From the NCBI RefSeq assembly GCF_900086655.1, contig NZ_LT575476.1, forward strand, positions 2,088,503 to 2,152,502: a stretch of DNA of 64,000 bases. Direction: 5' to 3'. Position 1 is the stretch's first letter. The number at the start of each line of letters is the position of its first letter. A program made the translations under genes and the position numbers. Of the stretch, positions 53,948-61,894 are shown in pieces. Under the pieces are notes generated by a model. That model did not search any database. It had not been told where the DNA came from and saw nothing but the letters and a program-made list of their open reading frames with translations. Source of the stretch: Paenibacillus tuaregi (lineage in GTDB: Bacteria; Bacillota; Bacilli; Paenibacillales; Paenibacillaceae).

Positions 53948-53964
53948 AGGACTTGCCAAGTCCT
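53948..53964. promoter_or_regulatory. 17-bp palindrome between splB and mntR
   Basis: AGGACTT-GCC-AAGTCCT is a perfect inverted repeat with a 3-nt centre, about 80 nt from the mntR start and 100 nt from the splB start. It matches no operator I know and could be a protein site or a small hairpin. Confidence 0.4.
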
Positions 53965-54046
53965 CTGCGAAACATGTATCATTACAAGAGCAGGTTTACC
54001 CGGCGCACAGGCCATTTTGTTGATAATAAGAAAAGAGGGAATTACA

Positions 54047-54472
54047 TTGCCAACGCCCAGCATGGAGGATTATTTGGAGCGCATTTACAAGCTCATTGAT
54101 GAGAAAGGTTATGCGCGAGTATCGGATATTGCCGAAGGCTTGGAGGTTCACCCCTCATCCGTCACGAAGATGATCCAGAAGCTAGACAAAGACGAATATC
54201 TGATCTATGAGAAGTACAGAGGTCTTGTTCTGACCAGTAAAGGCAAGAAGGTAGGCAAACGTCTCGTGGATAGACATCAGCTGCTTGAAGAGTTCCTGGA
54301 GATGATTGGAGTACAGCAGGAGAACATCTACAAGGACGTGGAAGGGATCGAACATCATTTAAGTTGGGATTCGATCACGAGAATTGAAACATTAGTCGAA
54401 TTTTTACGTCAGGATAAACAAAGAATACAGCAGCTTCACGCCATGCACGGTGAAGTGACCAGTGATTCTTGA
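54047..54472 (+). CDS. mntR: MntR, manganese-responsive repressor
   Basis: A 141-residue DtxR-family repressor. Starting at TTG 54047 (behind AAGAGGGA) puts the metal ligands at D8, E11, H77, E99, E102 and H103, exactly the Bacillus subtilis MntR numbering, which supports this start over the in-frame one at 54017. The winged helix ([22 protein letters not shown]) and dimer domain follow. Aspartate at position 8 is the feature that makes the protein selective for Mn over Fe. A hairpin with T-run ends the gene. Confidence 0.96.
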   Translation: MPTPSMEDYLERIYKLIDEKGYARVSDIAEGLEVHPSSVTKMIQKLDKDEYLIYEKYRGLVLTSKGKKVGKRLVDRHQLLEEFLEMIGVQQENIYKDVEGIEHHLSWDSITRIETLVEFLRQDKQRIQQLHAMHGEVTSDS

Positions 54473-54477
54473 ATGAG

Positions 54478-54515
54478 GCATCTGTCCTTATAGACAGGTG
54501 CTTATTCTTTTTTAG
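54478..54515 (+). terminator. Terminator of mntR
   Basis: GCATCTGTC (54478-54486) pairs with GACAGGTGC (54493-54501) with one wobble, followed by TTATTCTTTTTT. Confidence 0.88.
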
Positions 54516-54595
54516 GGTGAAGAACGGTGTATGGTCTTTTAGTAGACTGTTGTTTTTCGCCTGCAAATCTATTGATTCTGGGAGGATGCTAGTTT

Positions 54596-56230
54596 ATGAA
54601 GTTTCGTAGTTTGCTGATGCTGATGCTGTTGTTGGTGCTGAGTCTGTCGTCCTTGTCCCCTTCGGCTCTAGCCAAATCATCAACCATCACCATGCTGCTT
54701 GATGGACAGCCGCTTACGAGTGATGTGCCTCCTTACCTGAAATCGGGCTTCACCATGGTTCCAGTCCGGGTGATTACCGAAGGGCTTGGCGCCAGTGTGG
54801 ATTGGAAGCCATCCACGAACACGGCCACAATAAGCAAGGATTCGGACACCATTATCCTGCAAGCGGGCAAGAAAACGGCTAAGGTGAATGGAAACACGGT
54901 ATCTTTGGATGCTACCGTTCAGGTGGTTAAGGGGCGGACCATGATTCCTCTTCGGTTTGTTGGGGAGAACCTGGGACTGCTCGTGGACTGGAACGCATCC
55001 AAGCAGCAGGTGATTCTGGTAACCAAGAATAAGGTGGACGTTCCAACCCCAACACTTCCTGGTGATAATTCGAGTGAGGAACCCACAACCCCAGGTACGG
55101 TGCCGGGAGGCCATGATGCTGCTGAATTAAAAGGCGCATGGATTTCCACGGTATACAACATTGACTGGCCAAGCAGTAAATCCTATGGAAATGAAGTGAA
55201 GCAAAAAGCGGAGTATACGGATATGCTCGACAAGCTGCAGGATACCGGGATCAATGCGGTCTTTGTGCAGGTTAGACCAGCTGCTGATGCGATCTACCCA
55301 TCAAGCCTTGTGCCATGGTCACAGTATCTTACAGGCACACCTGGCAAAGATCCAGGTTATGATCCGCTCGCTTTCCTGGTGGACGAGACACACAAGAGGG
55401 GAATGCAGTTTCACGCCTGGTTCAACCCGTTCCGCGCCAGCACGATTACGGATGTGACGAAGCTGCCTGCGAACAGTGTGGCGGTTCAGCATCCGGATTG
55501 GATTGTGAAGCAGGGAGGCAAGCTCTACATTAATCCGGGCATACCGGAGGCGAGGCAGCAGATCGTCGATACGGTGATGGAAGTAGTGAAGAACTACAAC
55601 ATTGACGGCGTGCATCTGGATGATTATTTTTATCCATCAGGCGAGAGCTCCAGTGATAAATTTAATGACGACAGCACATTCAAAACTTATAACCCGGATG
55701 GTATCTCTAATAAGGGTGACTGGCGCCGTAGCAACATCAACAGCTTAGTGCGGGATTTAGGGCAGTCCATCCATCAGGTGAAGCCAAGCGTGAGCTTTGG
55801 AATCAGCCCGTTCGGAGTATGGCGCAATAAAGCGACTGACGTAACCGGTTCTGATACGAAGGCAGGTATCACGGATTATGACAGCATGTACGCGGATGTG
55901 CGCACCTGGATTAAGAACGGCTGGATTGATTATGTGGCGCCGCAGATTTATTGGAGTATGTCCTTTAACACAGCGCGTTATGATAAATTGGTGGACTGGT
56001 GGGCTAGTGAGGTCAGAGGCACCAGCGTGAAGCTCTATATCGGCCACGCAGCGTATAAGCTGGGTACACCAGAGGTAGGGTGGCAGACCGCCCAGGAAAT
56101 TGTAAACCAGCTCAAATACAATACTCAGTATAGTGAAGTTAAAGGAAGTATATTTTTTAGTGCAAAGAATTTGCTCAGTAACACGCTCGGCCTGCTTCCG
56201 CTATTGAAATCATATTTAGTTTCTAATTAA
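54596..56230 (+). CDS. Secreted GH10-like (DUF187) hydrolase with N-terminal copper-amine-oxidase-like domain
   Basis: A 544-residue secreted protein. Residues 1-27 are a signal peptide (ALA end). Residues about 30-145 are a stalk-type Cu_amine_oxidN1 domain (LDGQPL, MVPVRVITEGLGASVDW, MIPLRFVGENLG), common in Paenibacillus wall proteins. A Pro/Thr linker leads to a GHL10/DUF187 TIM barrel (residues about 175-540) with GAWISTVYNIDWPS, LQDTGINAVFVQVRP, FHAWFNPFRA, VHLDDYFYP and WIKNGWIDYVAPQIYWS. Relatives such as YngK probably act on wall glycans or other polysaccharides. TGGGAGGATG precedes the ATG. Confidence 0.88.
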   Translation: MKFRSLLMLMLLLVLSLSSLSPSALAKSSTITMLLDGQPLTSDVPPYLKSGFTMVPVRVITEGLGASVDWKPSTNTATISKDSDTIILQAGKKTAKVNGNTVSLDATVQVVKGRTMIPLRFVGENLGLLVDWNASKQQVILVTKNKVDVPTPTLPGDNSSEEPTTPGTVPGGHDAAELKGAWISTVYNIDWPSSKSYGNEVKQKAEYTDMLDKLQDTGINAVFVQVRPAADAIYPSSLVPWSQYLTGTPGKDPGYDPLAFLVDETHKRGMQFHAWFNPFRASTITDVTKLPANSVAVQHPDWIVKQGGKLYINPGIPEARQQIVDTVMEVVKNYNIDGVHLDDYFYPSGESSSDKFNDDSTFKTYNPDGISNKGDWRRSNINSLVRDLGQSIHQVKPSVSFGISPFGVWRNKATDVTGSDTKAGITDYDSMYADVRTWIKNGWIDYVAPQIYWSMSFNTARYDKLVDWWASEVRGTSVKLYIGHAAYKLGTPEVGWQTAQEIVNQLKYNTQYSEVKGSIFFSAKNLLSNTLGLLPLLKSYLVSN

Positions 56231-56260
56231 GAAAATGCAGGCATAATAAGGAATAAAGGC

Positions 56261-56334
56261 AGCCCCCATTCTCATACATAAGCAGTAGACCACCGCCCTT
56301 GCTGCGGCCGGTCAACTTATGCGGGATGGGGGCT
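56261..56334 (+). other. Long hairpin over the patatin ribosome site
   Basis: AGCCCCCAT (56261-56269) pairs with ATGGGGGCT (56326-56334), and CATAAG (56277-56282) with CTTATG (56316-56321). The purine-rich GGGATGGGGG, the only ribosome-site candidate for the next gene, lies in the 3' arm. No T-run follows, so it is not a typical terminator for the previous gene. Confidence 0.5.
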
Positions 56335-56343
56335 GTGTGCTGG

Positions 56344-57318
56344 ATGCGGATTAATGGAGTCTTCCAGGGCGGCGGAGTTCGGGGAATATCGCTGGTTGGT
56401 GCTGTGCGGGCGGCTGAGATTCATGGGTTTACTTTTGACAAATTGGCGGGTACCTCTTCGGGCTCCATCGTCGCCTCCCTGCTGGCATCGGGATACCAGG
56501 CTGAGGAAATGAAGGAGCTCATCCTTGAAACGAACTTTACCAAGTTTCTGAAGAGAGCTTTTATATTTAATACACCTTTAGTAGGTCCGGCAGTACGAAT
56601 CATGCTTAAGAAAGGGCTGTATGCAGGAGAGGCTTTGGAGGATTGGCTTAGAAAGGTGCTGTTAGCCAAGGGGATACGAACCTTCAAGGATATCGAACCG
56701 GGCAAGCTGTCGATCATCGCATCGGATATCACCAGTGGCAAAATCCTGATTCTTCCCAATGATTTGAACAAGCTGGGGATTAACGAGGAGTATTTCGAGG
56801 TGGCACGTGCCGTGCGGATGAGCTGCAGTATTCCTTATTTCTTCGACCCCGTACTGCTTCGGCTTCCGCCCAAATTATCAAGGTCTAAGGCCTTCAAGGA
56901 CCAGTTCCTGCACATTGTGGATGGAGGTCTGCTTAGTAATATGCCCCTGTGGCTGTTTGACCAGGATGGTGTGAAGCCAAACGGAGGCCGTGGCAAAATT
57001 ACTCCAACGGTAGGTTTTCAAATGGTAGGGAAGAACTCGGGCAAGCCGCATCGGATCGGAGGGCCGTTCAGCATGCTTCAGGCCCTGTTCGATACGATGC
57101 TGTCCGCTCATGATGAGCGGTATATTGAGCAGGCGAACCGTTATAGAACGATAAAAGTGCCCATCCTTGGCATCGGAGTTACGCAGTTCAATATTACACA
57201 TGAAGAAAGCCTGCTGCTTCATGAATCCGGCTTCCGTGCAGGAAGCAAATTCTTCGGCGACTGGAGTACCCAGTATTACGAAGAGGAATTCACAAAGTAT
57301 TTTCAGCAGGCTTTCTAG
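56344..57318 (+). CDS. Patatin-like phospholipase
   Basis: A 324-residue cytoplasmic lipid acyl hydrolase. The oxyanion GGGVRG lies at residues 9-14, the nucleophile is in GTSSGS (serine elbow), and the partner aspartate in VDGGLLSNMP. ATG 56344 gives MRINGVFQGGG, the usual short N-terminus; GTG 56335 and a TTG at 56299 are in-frame alternatives. The ribosome site is weak and lies in a hairpin. It is the last plus-strand gene before the convergent yqhQ pair. Confidence 0.88.
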   Translation: MRINGVFQGGGVRGISLVGAVRAAEIHGFTFDKLAGTSSGSIVASLLASGYQAEEMKELILETNFTKFLKRAFIFNTPLVGPAVRIMLKKGLYAGEALEDWLRKVLLAKGIRTFKDIEPGKLSIIASDITSGKILILPNDLNKLGINEEYFEVARAVRMSCSIPYFFDPVLLRLPPKLSRSKAFKDQFLHIVDGGLLSNMPLWLFDQDGVKPNGGRGKITPTVGFQMVGKNSGKPHRIGGPFSMLQALFDTMLSAHDERYIEQANRYRTIKVPILGIGVTQFNITHEESLLLHESGFRAGSKFFGDWSTQYYEEEFTKYFQQAF

Positions 57319-57344
57319 CTTACAGTGATAACTATTATACACGT

Positions 57345-57671
57345 TCAGTGGTATTTGGGCTGACCATCATCATTTTTTCCTTTATGGCCTTCGATGACCT
57401 GGAAAGGATACGATTTACGCTTTGGAGTTGAATCTGAACGGCGCTGCGGCGCCGTTTTTGCTACTTTGGCCATCGTTTTGGCAGAAGGCTTCACTTTGGG
57501 AGACTTGGAACGGTACTTGGCCGGAGGAAACTTGTATAAAAGGAACACAATTCCGACCAATACAACAGGAATCAGCCAGTTCAACAGTCCGCCAGCAAGC
57601 ATACTGTTCACAATTCCGATGGCCGCCAGGCCGAGAACGACCCAGAAGATGATGCCTTGTTTTCTCATCAT
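57345..57671 (-). CDS. Small membrane protein with basic C-terminal tail
   Basis: A 108-residue protein with two hydrophobic stretches in residues 8-46 followed by a strongly basic, proline-rich tail (KYRSKSPKVKPSAKTM, RRSDSTPKRKSYP). I do not recognise a named family. It starts with ATG 57671 behind AAAGGATG, 4 nt after the yqhQ stop, so the two are co-transcribed; a function tied to YqhQ or to spore/wall biology would be a guess. Confidence 0.7.
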   Translation of the reverse strand: MMRKQGIIFWVVLGLAAIGIVNSMLAGGLLNWLIPVVLVGIVFLLYKFPPAKYRSKSPKVKPSAKTMAKVAKTAPQRRSDSTPKRKSYPFQVIEGHKGKNDDGQPKYH

Positions 57672-57675
57672 TGAA

Positions 57676-58674
57676 TCATCCTTTCACAGGGTCCAGATGG
57701 GTGCCAAGCGTTGACAGCTCAGCAGAAGATTTGCTTTCCATTTCGGCATCAAGTTCACGCATCCGGTTGAAGGAAGCGATGGATACCTCAACCTGATCAT
57801 CATTCGGCTCCTTGGTGGTCAACAGCTGCAGCCATAGCCCCGGGTATCCAAGATAACGCAGCACCGGAATATCACGCATGGAGTTGGTGATCCGTAGAAG
57901 TTCGAAGGAGACTCCGATCACCAGCGGAAGCAGCAGCAGACGGATGTACACGCGTTCCCACAGGTTATCCCAGTGGAAGAACGAATATATAACCACGCCT
58001 ACGATAACGGTCAGGACCATAAAGCTGCTTCCGCAGCGGTAATGTAGACGGCTGTACTTCTGCACATTCTTCACCGTAAGTTCTTCCCCGGCTTCAAAAG
58101 CACTAATCACCTTATGCTCAGCCCCGTGATACTGAAACAGACGTTTCATCATAGGGGTCTGGGAGATTCCCCACAAATAAGCAAGCAGGAATACAATCTT
58201 GATAACACCTTCCAACAACGTATGCAAAAAAGTGCTGCTGAATGCGTTTTTAAACAGGAAATCCTCAATCACCGCAGGAACAACCGTGAGAACTACTTTA
58301 CCAAAGATAAAGGAAAGAATACCTACTATAGCCACACCTAGGATTAAAGTCAGTGACCAGCCAGATTCCTGTTTTTCCTTCTGCTTTTCTCTTTCTTCCG
58401 GTTCAACCTCGTCATCAGCCAGAGCCTCAGCTGAGTAATTCAGATGCTTGGAGCCTTTGGCGCTTGCATCAATAATACTTACCACACCACGGATCAGGGG
58501 AATCCTGCGAAGCTGGTTCACCCATCTCTTATCGTGCTTAGGGACCTCCAAAAAGGTAATCTCTTGGTTCTTGCGGCGGACCGCCGTAACATTCACGTGT
58601 TTCCCGCCGAACATAACGCCTTCTATGACAGCTTGGCCACCATAAACGGCTGGTTTGGATTGATCAGGCAACAA
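57676..58674 (-). CDS. yqhQ: YqhQ-family (DUF1385) membrane protein
   Basis: A DUF1385 membrane protein of about 332 residues. The N-terminal YGGQAVIEGVMFGGKH and RIPLIRGVVSIIDA segments, a charged loop, and several helices (RVYIRLLLLPLVIGVSFELLR) match YqhQ of Bacillus, whose gene lies next to yqhR as here. The role is unknown. The start is uncertain: TTG at 58674 or 58671 sits 6 nt after AGGAAG or AAGGTG, while the in-frame GTG at 58680 overlaps that site. It is transcribed opposite to yqhR. Confidence 0.9.
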   Translation of the reverse strand: MLPDQSKPAVYGGQAVIEGVMFGGKHVNVTAVRRKNQEITFLEVPKHDKRWVNQLRRIPLIRGVVSIIDASAKGSKHLNYSAEALADDEVEPEEREKQKEKQESGWSLTLILGVAIVGILSFIFGKVVLTVVPAVIEDFLFKNAFSSTFLHTLLEGVIKIVFLLAYLWGISQTPMMKRLFQYHGAEHKVISAFEAGEELTVKNVQKYSRLHYRCGSSFMVLTVIVGVVIYSFFHWDNLWERVYIRLLLLPLVIGVSFELLRITNSMRDIPVLRYLGYPGLWLQLLTTKEPNDDQVEVSIASFNRMRELDAEMESKSSAELSTLGTHLDPVKG

Positions 58675-58883
58675 CTTCACCTTCCTAAGATTTATTCTCA
58701 GATTTGTATGGTTCTCAAATCCGTATCTCTATAAAGTCTATTGTATCTAACTTCAGTCCTAAATTCTAGTTATAAGGCATGATCGCTTCAGGCTGTCGGA
58801 TTCATCCCGTTTATTTGGTGCATACTACACATTAAAACTGATGTGGCGCAGGATTACACGTTAGAAAGGATGAGGAAAACAAT

Positions 58884-59405
58884 ATGGCAAAGCAGCGGCA
58901 GCGAGATGGTAAGCAAGTTACAAATCCTTGGTGGTTTGCGCTTCAGCTCGGCTTTTTTGCGGGGTTAATCTGGGGAGGGATTCATGGCGTTTTTTACTTT
59001 ATGAGATTTACGAAGATCATTCCCGGTTTCCTAGCGGAGCCCTTTTTTAAGCACGCTTATTTAAAAACCATGCCAGGTTACTTTATAGGCTGGCTGTTTT
59101 TTATCATATTCTCCATCCTGGCTGCGTTAATTTACACGATGTTACTTCGGAAGTTAAAAGGGCCTTGGCCCGGTTTAGCTTACGGGGCCTTATGGTGGGC
59201 CGTGCTCTTTTTATTGGCGGGGCCTGTTCTTCATATGACCCCCCCATTCAGACAACTGAACTTTAATACACATTTCAGTGAATTCTGCCTCTACCTCCTT
59301 TGGGGTTTATTTATTGGGTACACCGCTGCTATGGAGTATACAGACGAAAGGGACAGGGAGCCGCGTAAACCCTTGCTGGGGCGTGAAAGTGCTTCTCAAG
59401 AATAA
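58884..59405 (+). CDS. yqhR: YqhR-family membrane protein
   Basis: A 173-residue membrane protein with four predicted helices; LGFFAGLIWGGIHGVFYFMRFTKI and GPWPGLAYGALWWAVLF are recognisable YqhR segments. A similar order (yqhQ, yqhR, aroQ, papA, efp) occurs in Bacillus, which supports the call. The ATG lies behind AAAGGATGAGG. The function is not known. Confidence 0.9.
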   Translation: MAKQRQRDGKQVTNPWWFALQLGFFAGLIWGGIHGVFYFMRFTKIIPGFLAEPFFKHAYLKTMPGYFIGWLFFIIFSILAALIYTMLLRKLKGPWPGLAYGALWWAVLFLLAGPVLHMTPPFRQLNFNTHFSEFCLYLLWGLFIGYTAAMEYTDERDREPRKPLLGRESASQE

Positions 59406-59460
59406 CTGTCCTATGGTAAAATAAGCTTTGGTTATTTTATCAGAAGGGGTGAGGGAGACG

Positions 59461-59904
59461 ATGAAACGTGTTCTGGTCATTAACGGACCGAACCTGAATT
59501 TGCTCGGGGTCCGGGAGCCTGGCATATACGGTTCTTTGAGCTTAGCTTCTATAGAAGACAATCTCAAGAAGCAGGCGGAGAGCCTGGGAATTCACATTTC
59601 ATTCTTCCAATCCAATCACGAAGGGCATATTATTGACCGCATCCATGACGCTATGGGGGAGTCTGACGGGATTATCATCAACCCTGGAGCGTTGACGCAT
59701 TACAGCTATGCCATCCGTGATGCCTTAACTACGGTGAAGATCCCTGTAGTGGAAGTACATATGTCCAATATCCACGCCCGCGAGGAGTTTAGACATAAGT
59801 CTGTAGTGGCCCCCATCGCAGTTGGTCAGATCGCAGGATTTGGCGATGGCAGCTATTATTTAGCCCTTGATGCAATGGGACGTCACTTGGAAAGCGGAAA
59901 ATAA
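59461..59904 (+). CDS. aroQ: Type II 3-dehydroquinate dehydratase
   Basis: A 147-residue shikimate-pathway enzyme. [17 protein letters not shown] holds the catalytic Arg and Tyr region, [11 protein letters not shown] and [13 protein letters not shown] the other active-site residues, and [18 protein letters not shown] the lid. It removes water from 3-dehydroquinate. The ATG at 59461 behind AAGGGGTGAGG is preferred to an in-frame start at 59428. The stop (59902-59904) lies in the ribosome site region of papA. Confidence 0.97.
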   Translation: MKRVLVINGPNLNLLGVREPGIYGSLSLASIEDNLKKQAESLGIHISFFQSNHEGHIIDRIHDAMGESDGIIINPGALTHYSYAIRDALTTVKIPVVEVHMSNIHAREEFRHKSVVAPIAVGQIAGFGDGSYYLALDAMGRHLESGK

Positions 59905-59916
59905 GGAGACTTGAAT

Positions 59917-60987
59917 ATGGCGAACAAACGGGTAGTTCAATTAAGACAAGCAATGCTTCAAAGAGGTCTAGAGGCGGTATTTATTACTAGCGCTATTAAC
60001 CGCAGATATTTGTCCGGCTTCACTGGGTCTTCCGGTTACGTGCTGATTACACAGAACAAAGCCTTTCTGCTTACCGATTTCCGTTATATGACCCAAGCTC
60101 CCCAGCAGGCAACCGGGTATGAGGTGGTTGAACACGGCGTTTCGGTTGGTGAGACGCTGAAGAGTCTGCTCACTGCAGAGCAGATTAATGAGGTTGGTTT
60201 TGAGCAGGATGATGTCGTATTCTCTGCTTACCGCAAGTACGAGCAGGAGCTGGCGCCTGTGAAGCTGGTTCCGGTAACGGGCCTGGTTGAGCTTCTTCGG
60301 GTGTTCAAGGATGAGGAGGAGCTCGCCATCATGAAGCAGGCCGCCGACCTGGCGGACCGTACTTTCGAGCATATGCTGGGAATTTTGAAGCCGGGTGTGA
60401 CCGAGCTTGAAATGGCATTGGAAATGGAGTTCTTCATGCGCAAGAACGGTGCAACCTCTTCCTCATTTGATACGATCGTGGCTTCAGGAGAACGTTCTGC
60501 GCTGCCTCACGGGGTTGCAAGCGAGCGGGTTCTGGGGAATAATGAGTTTGTAAAAATGGATTTCGGAGCGCTCCTGAACGGCTACTGCTCCGATATTACA
60601 CGTACGGTTGTGCTGGGCACGCCAACGGCCAAGCACCGGGAAATCTATGACATTGTGCTTGAAGCCCAGCTTCATACACTCGAACATCTTCGTCCCGGGA
60701 TGACTGGAGCTGAAGCGGATGCCCTTGCCCGGGACATTATCACCCGTTATGGTTATGGCGATCAATTCGGACACAGCACGGGACATGGTTTGGGTATGGA
60801 AGTACATGAATCGCCGCGGTTGTCCAAGCTGAGTGATACGATTCTAAAGCCGGGCATGGTTGTTACTGTGGAGCCGGGAATTTACCTGCCTGGCTTCGGA
60901 GGAGTCCGGATTGAGGACGATGTGGTGATTACGGAGAACGGCATGCGGCGGTTGACGGAATCCACGAAAGATTTTATTGTTATTTAG
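59917..60987 (+). CDS. papA: Xaa-Pro aminopeptidase (YqhT/PapA type)
   Basis: A 356-residue M24 metallopeptidase. Residues 1-130 form the N-terminal creatinase-like domain and the rest the pita-bread domain with metal ligands D (MDFGALLNGYCSD, D twice), H (GHSTGHGLGMEVHE) and E (TVEPGIYLPG, RIEDDV). It removes the first residue of peptides with proline second. The ATG at 59917 has AAGGAGA 7 nt upstream; TTG at 59911 is the alternative. The gene precedes efp, as in Bacillus. Confidence 0.95.
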   Translation: MANKRVVQLRQAMLQRGLEAVFITSAINRRYLSGFTGSSGYVLITQNKAFLLTDFRYMTQAPQQATGYEVVEHGVSVGETLKSLLTAEQINEVGFEQDDVVFSAYRKYEQELAPVKLVPVTGLVELLRVFKDEEELAIMKQAADLADRTFEHMLGILKPGVTELEMALEMEFFMRKNGATSSSFDTIVASGERSALPHGVASERVLGNNEFVKMDFGALLNGYCSDITRTVVLGTPTAKHREIYDIVLEAQLHTLEHLRPGMTGAEADALARDIITRYGYGDQFGHSTGHGLGMEVHESPRLSKLSDTILKPGMVVTVEPGIYLPGFGGVRIEDDVVITENGMRRLTESTKDFIVI

Positions 60988-61042
60988 CACAAACTAACGC
61001 ATAATTATTGAAGTATTTTGTCTAACTTGAGGAGGATTTTCT

Positions 61043-61600
61043 GTGATTTCAGTCAACGATTTTAAAACAGGTCTCACTGTAGAAGTGGACGGCGATATCT
61101 TTACGGTTCTGGAGTTTCAGCATGTTAAACCGGGTAAAGGAGCTGCCTTTGTACGCTCCAAGCTGAAGAATCTTCGCAACGGCAACACGGTAGAGAAAAC
61201 CTTCCGTGCAGGCGAAACGATTGGACGTGCCATGATCGAGAACCGTGAGGTTCAATATCTGTATGCAAGCGGTCAAGAGCATACCTTCATGGATAACGAG
61301 ACTTATGACCAGTTCTCCCTGGATGCCGATCAACTGGAGTGGGAGCTTAACTTCCTGAAAGAAAACATGAATGTTAAGATTGTCAGCTATCAAGGCGAGC
61401 TTCTCGGCATTAACCTGCCTACAAGCGTTGAGCTTAAAGTAGTTGAGACTGAGCCGGGCGTTAAAGGCAACACCGCTCAGGGCGCAACGAAGAACGCCAA
61501 GCTGGAAACTGGCCTGAACGTTCAAGTACCGCTCTTCATCAATGAAGGCGATGTTCTGCTCATCGACACTCGTGAAGGTAAATACATTTCCCGCGCATAG
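61043..61600 (+). CDS. efp: Elongation factor P
   Basis: A 185-residue three-domain factor that frees ribosomes stalled at proline runs. The modified lysine is K32 in KPGKGAAF. The GTG start at 61043 follows GAGGAGG. It follows papA by 55 nt, and is followed by three stacked terminator-like hairpins. Confidence 0.98.
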   Translation: MISVNDFKTGLTVEVDGDIFTVLEFQHVKPGKGAAFVRSKLKNLRNGNTVEKTFRAGETIGRAMIENREVQYLYASGQEHTFMDNETYDQFSLDADQLEWELNFLKENMNVKIVSYQGELLGINLPTSVELKVVETEPGVKGNTAQGATKNAKLETGLNVQVPLFINEGDVLLIDTREGKYISRA

Positions 61601-61625
61601 GATTTGTTAAACGCAGTGCTATCAT

Positions 61626-61738
61626 CAATTCCTCCATCCCTGGATGAAGAATTGTAATGTTTCCATCAATTCCCCCATCCCTGGATGGAGAATTGTAGTG
61701 TTATTATCAATTCCTCCATCCCCGATGGAGGAATTTTT
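61626..61738 (+). repeat. Three tandem hairpins after efp, the last a terminator
   Basis: Nearly the same palindrome (CAATTCCTCCATCC...GGATG.AGAATTG) starts at 61626, 61667 and 61708, so the period is exactly 41 bp. Each unit folds alone; units one and two lack a T-run, and the third (CCTCCATC / GATGGAGG) is followed by AATTTTTGC and works as a rho-independent terminator. It seems that a terminator was duplicated in tandem. The stretch up to 61894 shows only a TATTATACT -10-like hexamer near 61790 and a small GACGGCG hairpin. Confidence 0.85.
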
Positions 61739-61894
61739 GCATAGATATACAAAAAGAATGGCTTCCCCAAGGACTTTCGTATTATACTGGGTTAAAGCGT
61801 TACCGATTATTAGGTGTGTCCAAAGACGGCGGTTACAGAGATGAACCCATGACGCCGGTCTTGCAGGATCATGATCATTGAGGAGTGAACCAAC

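Noticed and set aside
53845..54063. N-terminal extension of the spore photoproduct lyase to 54063
   Set aside because: The start at 53844 has GGAGG at the right distance and gives cysteine spacing like the Bacillus enzyme; the extension would overlap the mntR start.
61626..61738. CRISPR-like array
   Set aside because: Only three units, each itself a palindrome with a 12-nt gap and no unique spacers; it is a tandem terminator array.
61740..61894. Lysine riboswitch before lysC
   Set aside because: The conserved L-box core motifs are absent; only one small hairpin and a possible -10 are seen.
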